From contig NZ_SDSI01000002.1 of the NCBI RefSeq assembly GCF_004153605.1, positions 248,001-312,000 on the forward strand: a stretch of 64,000 nt of DNA, in the 5' to 3' direction. The DNA comes from Qipengyuania_B thermophila. GTDB taxonomy: Bacteria > Pseudomonadota > Alphaproteobacteria > Sphingomonadales > Sphingomonadaceae. The notes beneath the pieces were generated by a model, which worked only from the letters and a program-made list of their open reading frames with translations, searched no databases and had not been told where the DNA came from. The translations under genes and the position numbers were made by a program. Below, piece by piece: positions 33,809 through 41,846 of the stretch (its first letter is position 1; each line of letters starts with the position of its first letter).

Positions 33809-34954
33809 ATGATTGCGAACACGCGCGAAGCCGGGCAAGGGGTGGTGATTGCCGCCACGGGGCTGTTCACGCCGCCTCACACCATCACCAACCGGGAACT
33901 GGTCGAAAGCTTCAACGCGTATGCGGCCCGCGAAAACGCGCGCAACAGCGCCGCCATTGCGGCAGGCATGGCCGAGCCGGTGGCGGAGAGTTCCGAAAGC
34001 TTCATCCAGAAGGCCAGCGGCATCGAGGCGCGTCACGTCATGGACAAGGCGTCGGTGCTCGACCCCGACATCATGGCGCCGCGCTGGCCGGAACGCGGCG
34101 ACGACGAGTTGTCGATCATGGCGGAAATCGGAGTCGCCGCGGCGCGCGATGCTCTCGACCGTGCCGGGCGCGAGGCGCGCGACGTCGACGGGGTGATCTG
34201 CGCCGCGTCGAACATGCAGCGGCCCTATCCGGCGATCGCGATCGAGATTCAGCAGGAGCTGGGCATCGACGGCTTCGCCTTCGACATGAACGTGGCGTGT
34301 TCGTCGGCGACCTTTGCGATCCAGTTGGCTGCCGACAGCATCGCGGCAGGCAATGCGCGCAGCATCCTCGTGGTCAGCCCGGAGATCACCAGCGGCCACC
34401 TTAACTGGCGCGACCGGGACAGCCACTTCATCTTCGGTGACGTCGCCACCGCCGTGTTGGTGGAGGCGGCCGCGCACGCGGGGACGGACGGCTGGATGAT
34501 CCTCGGCACGCGGCTCAAGACCGTGTTCTCGAACAACATCCGCAACAATTTCGGCTTTCTCAACCGCGCCTCGCCCGAAACCATGAACACGCCCGACAAG
34601 CTGTTCGTCCAGAACGGGCGCAAGGTGTTCAAGGAAGTGGTGCCGATGGTGTCCGAGCTGATCCTTGAAGAGGCGCGCAGGCTGGACCTCGACCCGGCGC
34701 GCCTGCGCCGGCTCTGGCTGCATCAGGCGAATGCGGGCATGAACAGGCTCATCGCGCAGCGGGTGCTCGGCCACGAGGCGGACGAGGACGAAAGCCCGAC
34801 CGTGCTCGACCGGTACGGCAACACGTCGAGCGCGGGGTCCATCATCGCCTTCCATCTCCACTCCGCCGACCTGCGGCCGGGCGACACCGGGCTGCTGTGC
34901 AGCTTCGGCGCCGGCTACTCGGCCGGACTCGTGTTCGTGCGCAAGGCCGCGTGA
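33809..34954 (+). CDS. Beta-ketoacyl-ACP synthase III family protein (long FabH type)
   Basis: A 381-residue thiolase-fold condensing enzyme. The catalytic triad is visible: Cys in NVACSSATFAIQ, His in LHQANAGMNRLI and Asn in YGNTSSAGSI. It is about 60 residues longer than housekeeping FabH, with an N-terminal insert (ESFNAYAARENARNSAAIAAGMAEP), matching the longer KAS III group recalled from Pseudomonas and sphingomonads. It probably primes fatty-acid synthesis or condenses acyl-CoA with malonyl-ACP. It starts 76 bp after tRNA-Tyr and is followed by phospholipid genes. Confidence 0.88.
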   Translation: MIANTREAGQGVVIAATGLFTPPHTITNRELVESFNAYAARENARNSAAIAAGMAEPVAESSESFIQKASGIEARHVMDKASVLDPDIMAPRWPERGDDELSIMAEIGVAAARDALDRAGREARDVDGVICAASNMQRPYPAIAIEIQQELGIDGFAFDMNVACSSATFAIQLAADSIAAGNARSILVVSPEITSGHLNWRDRDSHFIFGDVATAVLVEAAAHAGTDGWMILGTRLKTVFSNNIRNNFGFLNRASPETMNTPDKLFVQNGRKVFKEVVPMVSELILEEARRLDLDPARLRRLWLHQANAGMNRLIAQRVLGHEADEDESPTVLDRYGNTSSAGSIIAFHLHSADLRPGDTGLLCSFGAGYSAGLVFVRKAA

Positions 34955-35024
34955 GCACGAGTGGGGCATCGGGCAGCAGCATCCCGCGGGTGCGGACGGG
35001 TGCCGGCGGCGCGGCACAAGCCTG

Positions 35025-35768
35025 ATGGGGGGTGACAAACTCGACAACCGCGGCAGCGGGGATGCGCGTCAGGCCTGGCCGGCGATTCAGCGCGACGGGC
35101 GCAAGGCGGCGGCGATCGCCGGGGCCGGGGGCGGTGTGCTGTATCTGCTCGGCTGGACGCTGCTGCCAGCGCTGCTGATCGGTGCCGCCGTGATCATGGT
35201 GTTCGTCTCGCGCGACCCGGAACGGGTGGTGCCGCAGGGGCGCCAAATCATCCTCGCGCCCGCTGACGGCCGTATCAGCCGCATCGAAGAAGTGCCTGTT
35301 CCGCCCGAACTCGGCGCTTTGCTGTCCGGCACGGGAAGCCCTTCCGCCCTGGTTGTGCGCGTCACCATCGCCATGTCGGTGTTCGGCGTGCAGGTGTGCC
35401 GCTCACCGGTGGCGGGGACGATCGAGAGCGCTCTGCTGATCCCGGCGCGCACGCCCGCCGCCACCCTCGGGCTTGCGGGCGAGGCGGGCGAGGCGCAGCA
35501 TCTGGCGGTGCGCATGGCAGACGGCGTCGCCGTCGGCGTGAGCCTGTTCGCCGGAACGCCGGGGCAGTGGATGAACGCCTTCGTCAAAAGCGGCGACATG
35601 CTCGCGGCCGGCCAGCGCATCGCCATCATGCGGCTGGGGCGTGAGGTTGAGCTGTATCTTCCGCAGGGAACGGGATCGCAGGTCGTGCTCGGGCAGCGCG
35701 TGGTCGCCGGCGAGACCCGGATTGCGGAGGTCGGCGCGACCGTCTTCATCGAAGGATTGAGGCATTGA
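35025..35768 (+). CDS. psd: Phosphatidylserine decarboxylase homologue lacking catalytic residues
   Basis: A 247-residue membrane-anchored protein with the overall pattern of short alphaproteobacterial Psd: TM region LYLLGWTLLPALLIGAAVIMVFVSRDPERVVP, then ILAPADGRISRIEEV and a C-terminal GQRVVAGETRIAEV. Key positions are altered. The motif expected as MSVF(D/N)xHVNRAPVAG reads MSVFGVQVCRSPVAG, losing the Asp/Asn and the His. The expected RFGSRVDVYLP, whose Ser becomes the pyruvoyl cofactor, reads RLGREVELYLP. Without that Ser, self-cleavage and decarboxylation should not occur. The DNA at these codons is clear (GGC GTG CAG; GGG CGT GAG). It overlaps pssA by TTGA, so a regulatory or scaffolding role is conceivable. 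Confidence 0.85.
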   Translation: MGGDKLDNRGSGDARQAWPAIQRDGRKAAAIAGAGGGVLYLLGWTLLPALLIGAAVIMVFVSRDPERVVPQGRQIILAPADGRISRIEEVPVPPELGALLSGTGSPSALVVRVTIAMSVFGVQVCRSPVAGTIESALLIPARTPAATLGLAGEAGEAQHLAVRMADGVAVGVSLFAGTPGQWMNAFVKSGDMLAAGQRIAIMRLGREVELYLPQGTGSQVVLGQRVVAGETRIAEVGATVFIEGLRH

Positions 35769-36610
35769 ACACCGGTCCACACGAGCGAGAGCCGACGGAG
35801 GAGCTGAAGCGGATCGGCCCGAACGCGGCCGAGAACGAGCCGCGGTTCCAGCGCGGGCGCCACCCGGCCGGGCTGCAGTTGCGGGCGGTTCTGCCGAACG
35901 CGATCACTGCGGCGGCCCTGTGCTCCGGCCTGACCGGCATCCGTTTCGCCATTTCCGCGCAGTGGAGCCTCGCGATCCTCGCCATCATCCTTGCGGGGCT
36001 GCTCGACGGAGTGGACGGCCGCATCGCCCGGCTGCTGAAGGCCCAGTCGCGCTTCGGTGCCGAGCTCGACAGTCTGGCGGATTCGCTTTCGTTCGGCATG
36101 GCGCCGGCGCTGATCATCTATCTCTGGTCGCTGCAGGCGCTGCCGACACTCGGATGGTTCGCATCGCTCGCCTTCGCGATCTGCTGCGCACTGCGTCTGG
36201 CGCGGTTCAACGCGCAGATTGATGTCGACGACCAGCCGCACAAGTCGGCCGGATTCCTGACCGGAGTCCCTGCTCCGGTGGGCGCGGGCCTTGCCTTCCT
36301 GCCGTTCTATCTGTGGATGGCGACGGGCAACGCGGTGTTCCGCGACGCCGCCGTCGTCGGTCCATGGCTGGCGCTCATCGCCTTTCTGATGATTTCGAAC
36401 CTGCCCACGCTCAGCTGGACATCGCTGAGGCCGAGGCGCACGGTCCGGCTTGAGGTCATTGCGCTGGTCGGGCTGGTCTTCGCCGCCCTGCTTCTCGAGC
36501 CGTGGTGGGCGCTCGCCCTGTTGTCGGGCGCCTATCTGCTGCTGATGCCGGTTGCGATCGTTCGTTTCGCCGGGATCAAGCGGCGACGGGCAGCGCGTCC
36601 GCGCTCCTGA
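35765..36610 (+). CDS. pssA: CDP-diacylglycerol-serine O-phosphatidyltransferase
   Basis: A 281-residue integral membrane enzyme that makes phosphatidylserine from CDP-diacylglycerol, supplied by CdsA (encoded at 41 kb), and serine. The CDP-alcohol phosphotransferase signature DG-x2-AR-x8-G-x3-D-x3-D is intact in DGRIARLLKAQSRFGAELDSLAD. About eight hydrophobic helices are present. A TTG start overlaps the stop of the Psd homologue. The N-terminal 35 residues are polar and Glu/Arg-rich. The 3' end overlaps the small minus-strand gene by 35 bp. Confidence 0.95.
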   Translation: MNTGPHEREPTEELKRIGPNAAENEPRFQRGRHPAGLQLRAVLPNAITAAALCSGLTGIRFAISAQWSLAILAIILAGLLDGVDGRIARLLKAQSRFGAELDSLADSLSFGMAPALIIYLWSLQALPTLGWFASLAFAICCALRLARFNAQIDVDDQPHKSAGFLTGVPAPVGAGLAFLPFYLWMATGNAVFRDAAVVGPWLALIAFLMISNLPTLSWTSLRPRRTVRLEVIALVGLVFAALLLEPWWALALLSGAYLLLMPVAIVRFAGIKRRRAARPRS

Positions 36611-36815
36611 CACCAGTCCGCGGCATCGTCTTCGCCGCCGCCGGTTCCACAGCGCGCAGCGGCTGCACCTTCGCCGACGCCGGAATTGCCGCCGTGCGCG
36701 GCGTGCCCCACACCTCGGCCCAAGCCGCACGAAACTTCAGCAGACTGTCGACAAGCATGAGTGCCGTTGCAGTCCCCGCCGTCAGGAACAGCAGCCCGAT
36801 TGCCAGCGATACCAT
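36576..36815 (-). CDS. Small single-TM membrane protein, possibly SOS/DnaA-linked
   Basis: A 79-residue protein not recognised from any family. Residues 2-27 (VSLAIGLLFLTAGTATALMLVDSLLKF) form one TM helix with a very short N-terminus. The remaining 50 residues are polar, Ala/Pro-rich and basic. GGGG lies 7 bases before the ATG at 36815. Upstream on its own side lie three DnaA-box-like elements (36831-36857) and a perfect GTTC-N7-GTTC LexA box (36902-36916). Size and topology recall the Caulobacter SOS/damage division inhibitors SidA and DidA, though no sequence similarity is claimed. Coding status rests on the Shine-Dalgarno, the clean TM segment and this context. Confidence 0.5.
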   Translation of the reverse strand: MVSLAIGLLFLTAGTATALMLVDSLLKFRAAWAEVWGTPRTAAIPASAKVQPLRAVEPAAAKTMPRTGVRSADALPVAA

Positions 36816-36830
36816 TGCCTAGCCCCTACA

Positions 36831-36857
36831 ATCCACGGTTGTGGATAAGCTGTGGAT
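36831..36857. promoter_or_regulatory. Cluster of DnaA-box-like sites
   Basis: TGTGGATAA at 36840-36848 is a perfect match to the reverse of the DnaA box TTATCCACA. TGTGGATGG at 36851-36859 matches 7 of 9, and ATCCAC at 36831-36836 forms an inverted partner (ATCCAC-N4-GTGGAT). The cluster sits 16-42 bp upstream of the small membrane-protein gene. It may be a DnaA-regulated promoter; one strong box is too few to claim an origin. Confidence 0.5.
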
Positions 36858-36901
36858 GGAGATACGCATCTCTCTCTCGATCGTTTCCGTGCCTGTCATA
36901 T

Positions 36902-36916
36902 GTTCCCTATATGTTC
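36902..36916. promoter_or_regulatory. LexA box (alphaproteobacterial GTTC-N7-GTTC)
   Basis: GTTC CCTATAT GTTC matches exactly the direct-repeat operator GTTC-N7-GTTC established for LexA in alphaproteobacteria. It is in the intergenic region between the small membrane-protein gene (start 36815, minus) and rpsB (start 37118, plus). Repression of rpsB by LexA would be odd, so the minus-strand gene is the more likely target. No clean -35/-10 pair was assigned. Confidence 0.6.
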
Positions 36917-37117
36917 CATACGATTTTGCAACCTGAGCGATGAACCGCCCTTCACCTGCGACGAGTCGATGCTGGACGAAGGCTGTTCAAGAGAGTAAGG
37001 GGCGGCACCGCTCGTCGAACGGGCGGATCACACATGAAAGGCGATATGCACCGGTGCCCGGCTGATCTCAGCGTCGGGTTCCTGCCTTTCAGAGGACAAA
37101 CCGGAAAGGAAACGACA
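36917..37117 (+). promoter_or_regulatory. rpsB upstream and leader region
   Basis: About 200 bp without a gene before rpsB. An AT-rich tract (CGATTTTGCAA, 36921-36931) may belong to the rpsB promoter. The leader contains the self-complementary GCACCGGTGC at 37048-37057 and a frame open from an ATG at 37034 into rpsB, which is not the authentic start. S2 operons are autoregulated in many bacteria, and this leader is where that would act; no specific fold is claimed. Confidence 0.3.
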
Positions 37118-37870
37118 ATGGCGGGTGTCTCCGTCTCTCTGCACGAACTCATCGAAGCCGGCGCCCATTTTGGGCATCAGACCCACCGCTGGAATCCGCG
37201 CATGAAGCCGTACATCTTCGGCGCGCGCAACGGCATTCACATCATTGATCTGTCGCAGACGGTGCCGCTGATGGACCGGGCGCTGGATTTCATCACGCAG
37301 ACCGTCCGTTCCGGCGGCAAGGTGCTGTTCGTTGGCACCAAGCGGCAGGCTCAGGAGCCGATCGCGCAGGCCGCCCGCGCTTCGGGGCAGCATTTCGTGA
37401 ATCATCGCTGGCTCGGCGGGATGCTGACGAACTGGAAGACGATCTCGCAGTCGATCAAGCGGCTGAAGTCGCTCGAGGAACAGCTCTCGGGCGAGGTGTC
37501 GGGCCTGACGAAGAAGGAAGTGCTGCAGCTGACGCGCGAGCGTGACAAGCTGGAGATGTCGCTTGGCGGGATCCGCGACATGGGCGGCATTCCGGACGTG
37601 ATGTTCGTTGTGGACGCCAACAAGGAAGATCTGGCCATCAAGGAAGCCAACGTGCTCGGCATTCCTGTCGTCGCCATCCTCGACACCAATGTCGATCCGT
37701 CGGGCATCGCATTCCCGGTGCCGGGCAACGATGATGCGAGCCGGGCGGTGCGCCTTTATTGCGACCTGGTGGGACAGGCGGCGCGCGCCGGCAAGGGCGG
37801 CGCGGCGGTCGACAGCGGCGCCGATGTCGGCGAAATGGCCGAACCGCCGGCAGAAACCGTCGAGGCCTGA
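37118..37870 (+). CDS. rpsB: 30S ribosomal protein S2
   Basis: 250 residues. Start MAGVSVSLHELIEAGAHFGHQTHRWNPRMKPYIFGARNGIHIIDL at the ATG in 37118, behind GGAAAGGAAACGAC. Family blocks GTKRQAQEPI, VNHRWLGGMLTNWKTI and VAILDTNVDPSGIAFPVPGNDDASRA are intact. The C-terminal tail after about 225 is Gly/Ala/Glu-rich. First gene of the rpsB-tsf-pyrH-frr translation block. Confidence 0.98.
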   Translation: MAGVSVSLHELIEAGAHFGHQTHRWNPRMKPYIFGARNGIHIIDLSQTVPLMDRALDFITQTVRSGGKVLFVGTKRQAQEPIAQAARASGQHFVNHRWLGGMLTNWKTISQSIKRLKSLEEQLSGEVSGLTKKEVLQLTRERDKLEMSLGGIRDMGGIPDVMFVVDANKEDLAIKEANVLGIPVVAILDTNVDPSGIAFPVPGNDDASRAVRLYCDLVGQAARAGKGGAAVDSGADVGEMAEPPAETVEA

Positions 37871-37947
37871 GGCGCAACCTCTTCCGCGATAAACTTGCCG
37901 GGCGCCTCACCGCGTCCGGCCGCTTACCAGACACAAAAGGATTGATC

Positions 37948-38874
37948 ATGGCTGGCTACACTGCTGCCGATGTGAAGGCTCTGCGCGAAAAGACCGGCGC
38001 GGGCATGATGGATTGCAAGAAGGCTCTCGCCGACACGGGCGGTGACGTGGAGGCCGCGGTCGACGCCCTGCGCGCCAAGGGGCTTGCCGCGGCGCAGAAA
38101 AAGTCGAGCCGGACGGCGGCCGAAGGGCTTGTGGGCCTTGCGGTCGAAGGCACGCGCGGCGTGGCGGTCGAGGTGAACTCCGAAACCGACTTCGTTGCCA
38201 AGAACGAGCAGTTCCAGGATTTCGTCCGCAAGGCCACGGAAGCTGCGCTGCGCCTCGGCAGCGACGATGTCGACGCGCTCAAGAACGCTGCCTATCCCGA
38301 CGGCGGAACGATCGGCGAAAAGCTCACCAGCAACGTCGCGACCATCGGCGAGAACCAGCAGATCCGCCGGATCAAGTCGGTGGCCGTGAGCCAGGGCATC
38401 ATCGTCCCCTACATCCACAACGCCGTGGCACCGAACCTCGGCAAGATCGGCGTGCTCGTCGCCCTGGAGAGTGCTGCGGATGCCGCCGTGCTCGAGCCGC
38501 TCGGCAAGGATCTTGCCATGCACATCGCCGCCGCCTTTCCGCAGGCGCTCGATGCCGATGGCCTTGATCCCGAGGTGCTGGAGCGTGAACGCGCCATCGC
38601 GCGCGAGAAGGCGGCGGAGAGCGGCAAGCCCGAGGCTGTGCAGGAGAAGATGGTCGACGGCGCCGTGAAGAAATTCGCCAAGGAGAACGCGCTGCTCAGC
38701 CAGCTGTTCGTCAAGGACAACAAGACGCCGATCGCCGATGTCGTTGCCGCCGCCGGAAAGGACGCCGGCGCGAAGATCACGCTGACGGATTTCGTCCGCT
38801 TCCAGCTTGGGGAGGGGATCGAGAAGGAGCAGAGCGACTTCGCGGCCGAGGTGGCCGCCGCGGTCAAGGGCTGA
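37948..38874 (+). CDS. tsf: Elongation factor Ts
   Basis: 308 residues. The N-terminal UBA-like motif LREKTGAGMMDCKKALADTGGDVEAAVDALRAKGLA and the core VAVEVNSETDFVAKNEQFQDFV with the EF-Tu contact TDFVAKN are diagnostic. It exchanges GDP for GTP on EF-Tu. The ATG at 37948 is preceded by AAAGGA. It lies 77 bp downstream of rpsB. Confidence 0.98.
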   Translation: MAGYTAADVKALREKTGAGMMDCKKALADTGGDVEAAVDALRAKGLAAAQKKSSRTAAEGLVGLAVEGTRGVAVEVNSETDFVAKNEQFQDFVRKATEAALRLGSDDVDALKNAAYPDGGTIGEKLTSNVATIGENQQIRRIKSVAVSQGIIVPYIHNAVAPNLGKIGVLVALESAADAAVLEPLGKDLAMHIAAAFPQALDADGLDPEVLERERAIAREKAAESGKPEAVQEKMVDGAVKKFAKENALLSQLFVKDNKTPIADVVAAAGKDAGAKITLTDFVRFQLGEGIEKEQSDFAAEVAAAVKG

Positions 38875-39085
38875 CGCCTTCCGCCTTCAAGGGACTATGC
38901 GGCATCAGGACGGCGCGCCCGTCTGGTGCCGCTCCCTCACACCCGACCCGCCGGACGAGGCGCCATGCGCCTCTCGATGGCGGGTCGGTCCGCTTCTGCG
39001 GAGGCGGGCGCGATTTCCTTTTGTGCCGCCGGGGGCGACCCGCTAAGCGGAGCCCATTCAGCAGCGGGCCGGATCAAGCAGAACA

Positions 39086-39811
39086 ATGAGCGCCAGAACG
39101 TACAAGCGCATCCTTCTCAAACTGTCGGGCGAAGTGCTGATGGGCAGTCAGCCGTTCGGCATCGACCCGCTGTATGTCAGCCGGCTGGCGGAGGAGATCA
39201 AGGCGGCGCGTCAGGGCGGGCTGCAGCTGTGCGTCGTGATCGGCGGCGGGAACATCTTCCGCGGCATGGCGGCCGCGGCGCGAGGCCTTGACCGGACCAC
39301 GGGCGATTACATGGGGATGCTCGCCACCGTCATGAACGCGCTCGCGCTGCAGAATGCGCTTGAGCGTGCCGGGGTGGACACTCGCGTCCAGTCCGCCATT
39401 CCGATGGCCAGCGTGTGCGAACCCTACATCCGCCGCCGCGCCGAACGCCATCTGGAAAAGGGCCGCGTCGTCATCTTTGCCGCGGGCACGGGAAATCCCT
39501 TCTTCACCACCGACACGGGAGCAGCGTTGCGGGCCGCGGAGATGAATTGCGACGCGCTGTTCAAGGGAACCAGCGTGGACGGAGTCTACGACCGTGACCC
39601 CAAGCTCTTCCCGCACGCCACCCGGTTCGAGGAAATCAGCTTCGATCAGGTCCTGTCGGAAAATCTCAAGGTCATGGACGCCACCGCCGTGGCGCTCTGC
39701 CGGGAGAACGAGATCCCGATCGTCGTGTTCTCCATCCGCGAGGAGGGAAACCTGGTCCGCGTCCTTGCGGGTGAGGGCACGCGCACCATGGTCAACAGCA
39801 CGCCAGCCTGA
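39086..39811 (+). CDS. pyrH: UMP kinase
   Basis: A 241-residue amino-acid-kinase-fold hexamer that phosphorylates UMP. Conserved blocks are YKRILLKLSGEVLMG, CVVIGGGNIFRG, TGDYMGMLATVMNALALQ, IFAAGTGNPFFTTDTGAALRA and KGTSVDGVYDRDPKL. It follows tsf after 211 bp in which no gene or clear signal was seen, and frr comes 15 bp later. Confidence 0.98.
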   Translation: MSARTYKRILLKLSGEVLMGSQPFGIDPLYVSRLAEEIKAARQGGLQLCVVIGGGNIFRGMAAAARGLDRTTGDYMGMLATVMNALALQNALERAGVDTRVQSAIPMASVCEPYIRRRAERHLEKGRVVIFAAGTGNPFFTTDTGAALRAAEMNCDALFKGTSVDGVYDRDPKLFPHATRFEEISFDQVLSENLKVMDATAVALCRENEIPIVVFSIREEGNLVRVLAGEGTRTMVNSTPA

Positions 39812-39826
39812 GGAGGAGGACACCGC

Positions 39827-40384
39827 ATGGCGAAGTTCGAGAAGGCCGACATCGAGCGCCGCATGGCCGGGGCGGTCGACAGTCTGAAGAGCGACCTATC
39901 GGGGCTGCGCACCGGGCGGGCGAACACAAGCCTGCTCGACCCCGTGCAGGTCGAAGTCTATGGGGCGATGATGCCGCTCAACCAGGTGGCGACGGTGTCG
40001 GCGCCCGAACCCCGGATGCTGAGCGTGCAGGTCTGGGACCGCGCCAATGTGCACGCGGTGGAGAAGGGCATCGCCCATGCCAATCTCGGCCTCAATCCGA
40101 TCATCGACGGACAGACGCTGCGCCTGCCGCTGCCCGACCTGACTCAGGAGCGGCGCAAGGAACTCGCCAAGCTCGCCGGCAAGTATGCCGAAGGCGCCAA
40201 GATCGCCATCCGCAACGTCCGCCGCGACGGCATGGAGGCGCTCAAAGAAGACGAGAAGAAGAAGGTCATCTCCGAGGACGAGCGCAAGCGCTTCGAGGAC
40301 GAGGTGCAGAAGCTGACCGACAAGTTCGTCAGCCAGGTCGACGAGGCGGCGCAGGCCAAGGAGAAGGAGATCCTCGCGCAGTAA
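39827..40384 (+). CDS. frr: Ribosome recycling factor
   Basis: A 185-residue tRNA-mimic that splits post-termination ribosomes with EF-G. The sequence KSDLSGLRTGRANTSLLDPVQVEVYGAMMPLNQVATVSAPEPRMLSVQVWD and the long helical domain LTQERRKELAKLAGKYAEGAKIAIRNVRRDGME are typical. GAGGAGGA precedes the ATG at 39827. Confidence 0.98.
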   Translation: MAKFEKADIERRMAGAVDSLKSDLSGLRTGRANTSLLDPVQVEVYGAMMPLNQVATVSAPEPRMLSVQVWDRANVHAVEKGIAHANLGLNPIIDGQTLRLPLPDLTQERRKELAKLAGKYAEGAKIAIRNVRRDGMEALKEDEKKKVISEDERKRFEDEVQKLTDKFVSQVDEAAQAKEKEILAQ

Positions 40385-40405
40385 GGCGCGACGGGCGCTG
40401 CTGCG

Positions 40406-41089
40406 ATGGGTGTCGAAGGGTCACGTGCGCGTCATGTCGCCATCATCATGGATGGCAACGGCCGCTGGGCAAAGCGGCATCGGCTGCCGCGCGCCGCCGG
40501 CCATCGCCGGGGCGTGGAAGCGGTGCGCAAGCTTGTGCGCTCCCTGCGCGGGTTCGATCTCGAATGCCTCACCCTCTACGCCTTCTCCAGCGAGAACTGG
40601 AAACGGCCTGTCGACGAGGTCGACGATCTCATGACGCTGATGCGGCGCTTCATCCGCTCGGATCTGCAGGAATTCGTCGACAACGGCGTGCGGCTCAAGA
40701 TCGTCGGCGACTGGCGGGCGCTCGCACCCGACATCGTGGCCATGCTCGACGACGCGCTGGAGCGCACGCGGCACGGCGAGCGGACCCTCGCCGTGGGGCT
40801 GAACTACGGCGCGCAGCAGGAGATCGTCCGCGCAGCGCGGGCCGCGGCGGCAGCCGGTCCGATCACGACGGAAACGCTCGAGGCGCATCTCGACACGGCC
40901 GACCTGCCGCCGCTCGACCTCATGATCCGCACGAGCGGCGAGATGCGGCTGTCCAACTTCCTGCTGTGGCAGGCCGCCTACGCCGAGCTGGTGTTCGTGG
41001 ACACGCTCTGGCCCGATTTCACGGCCGACATGCTGGCGGCGGCTCTCGACGATTTTGAACGGCGGGAGCGGCGCTTCGGTGGTCGGTGA
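40406..41089 (+). CDS. uppS: Undecaprenyl diphosphate synthase (cis-prenyltransferase)
   Basis: A 227-residue enzyme that makes the C55 lipid carrier for murein and polysaccharide synthesis. Signature blocks are HVAIIMDGNGRWAKRHRLPRAAGHRRGVEAV (catalytic Asp in MDGNGRW), LTLYAFSSENWKRP, LNYGAQQEIV and LMIRTSGEMRLSNFLLWQAAYAELVF. The RTSGE-x-RLSNF form is normal. The 3' end overlaps the preferred cdsA start. Confidence 0.97.
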   Translation: MGVEGSRARHVAIIMDGNGRWAKRHRLPRAAGHRRGVEAVRKLVRSLRGFDLECLTLYAFSSENWKRPVDEVDDLMTLMRRFIRSDLQEFVDNGVRLKIVGDWRALAPDIVAMLDDALERTRHGERTLAVGLNYGAQQEIVRAARAAAAAGPITTETLEAHLDTADLPPLDLMIRTSGEMRLSNFLLWQAAYAELVFVDTLWPDFTADMLAAALDDFERRERRFGGR

Positions 41090-41846
41090 GGTGAGCCGGC
41101 GCCGCGACCGGATCAAGGCGCGGGCGAAGCGCTTCGTCGAGCTGCCGCTGGCGCTGCGCACCTCGGACCTGCCGCGCCGCCTCGTGTCGGCCATCGTCAT
41201 GATCGCGGTTGCAAGCGGCGCTCTTTGGCTCGGCGGATGGTGGCTGGATGCACTCGTCATCGCCGTGGCGCTCGCGTGCTTCGGCGAACTTGTCAGGCTG
41301 GTGCTGCGGGCGACCCGCAAGCCGCTGCACCGGATCCTCGGAGTGGGCGGGGGAGCCGTGTACATCGGCGCCGCCACCTGGATCCTGGTGCGGATCGACA
41401 ATCCCTTGCTGTTTTTGCTGATCGTCGCGTCGGTGGTGTTTGTCGACACCTTTGCCTATCTTTTCGGGCGCACGCTGGGCGGACCCAAGATCGCGCCGCG
41501 CGTTTCGCCGTCGAAGACTTGGGCCGGTCTTTTCGGCGGCATCGTCGGCGCCATGACGGTGCTGCTGCTGTTCAGTCTCGTCGAGCAGCCGGGTGCGAAA
41601 GCGACCGAGGATCTGCTTGATTTCGCGCCGGGAACGCTGATGCTGATCGGCGTGATGGTGGCATTGTGCGCGCAGGCCGGCGACTTTCTCGAAAGCTGGA
41701 TCAAGCGGCGGGCGCTCGTCAAGGACAGCTCGCGTCTGATCCCGGGTCATGGCGGCATCTTCGACCGCGTGGACGGCATGCTGCCGGTGGCGATCCTTCT
41801 CGGCGGCTCCATCCTGCACTTCGATCCGGTCTGGGCCGCAGGATGA
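41079..41846 (+). CDS. cdsA: Phosphatidate cytidylyltransferase
   Basis: A 255-residue polytopic enzyme that makes CDP-diacylglycerol, the precursor used by PssA. The C-terminal signature SRLIPGHGGIFDRVDGMLPVA and the upstream GPKIAPRVSPSKTWAGLFGG are complete. About eight TM helices are present. GTG at 41079 is chosen because GGGAG lies 10 bases before it; GTG at 41091 is also possible. The stop overlaps dxr by ATGA. Confidence 0.95.
   Translation: MVGEVSRRRDRIKARAKRFVELPLALRTSDLPRRLVSAIVMIAVASGALWLGGWWLDALVIAVALACFGELVRLVLRATRKPLHRILGVGGGAVYIGAATWILVRIDNPLLFLLIVASVVFVDTFAYLFGRTLGGPKIAPRVSPSKTWAGLFGGIVGAMTVLLLFSLVEQPGAKATEDLLDFAPGTLMLIGVMVALCAQAGDFLESWIKRRALVKDSSRLIPGHGGIFDRVDGMLPVAILLGGSILHFDPVWAAG

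Noticed and set aside
36831..36930. Chromosomal origin of replication
   Set aside because: Only one perfect DnaA box and two weak ones, no extended AT-rich unwinding region, and no origin-associated genes nearby.
37034..37117. Longer S2 protein starting at the ATG in 37034
   Set aside because: It would add 28 residues absent from S2, whereas the ATG at 37118 has a strong Shine-Dalgarno and the normal N-terminus.
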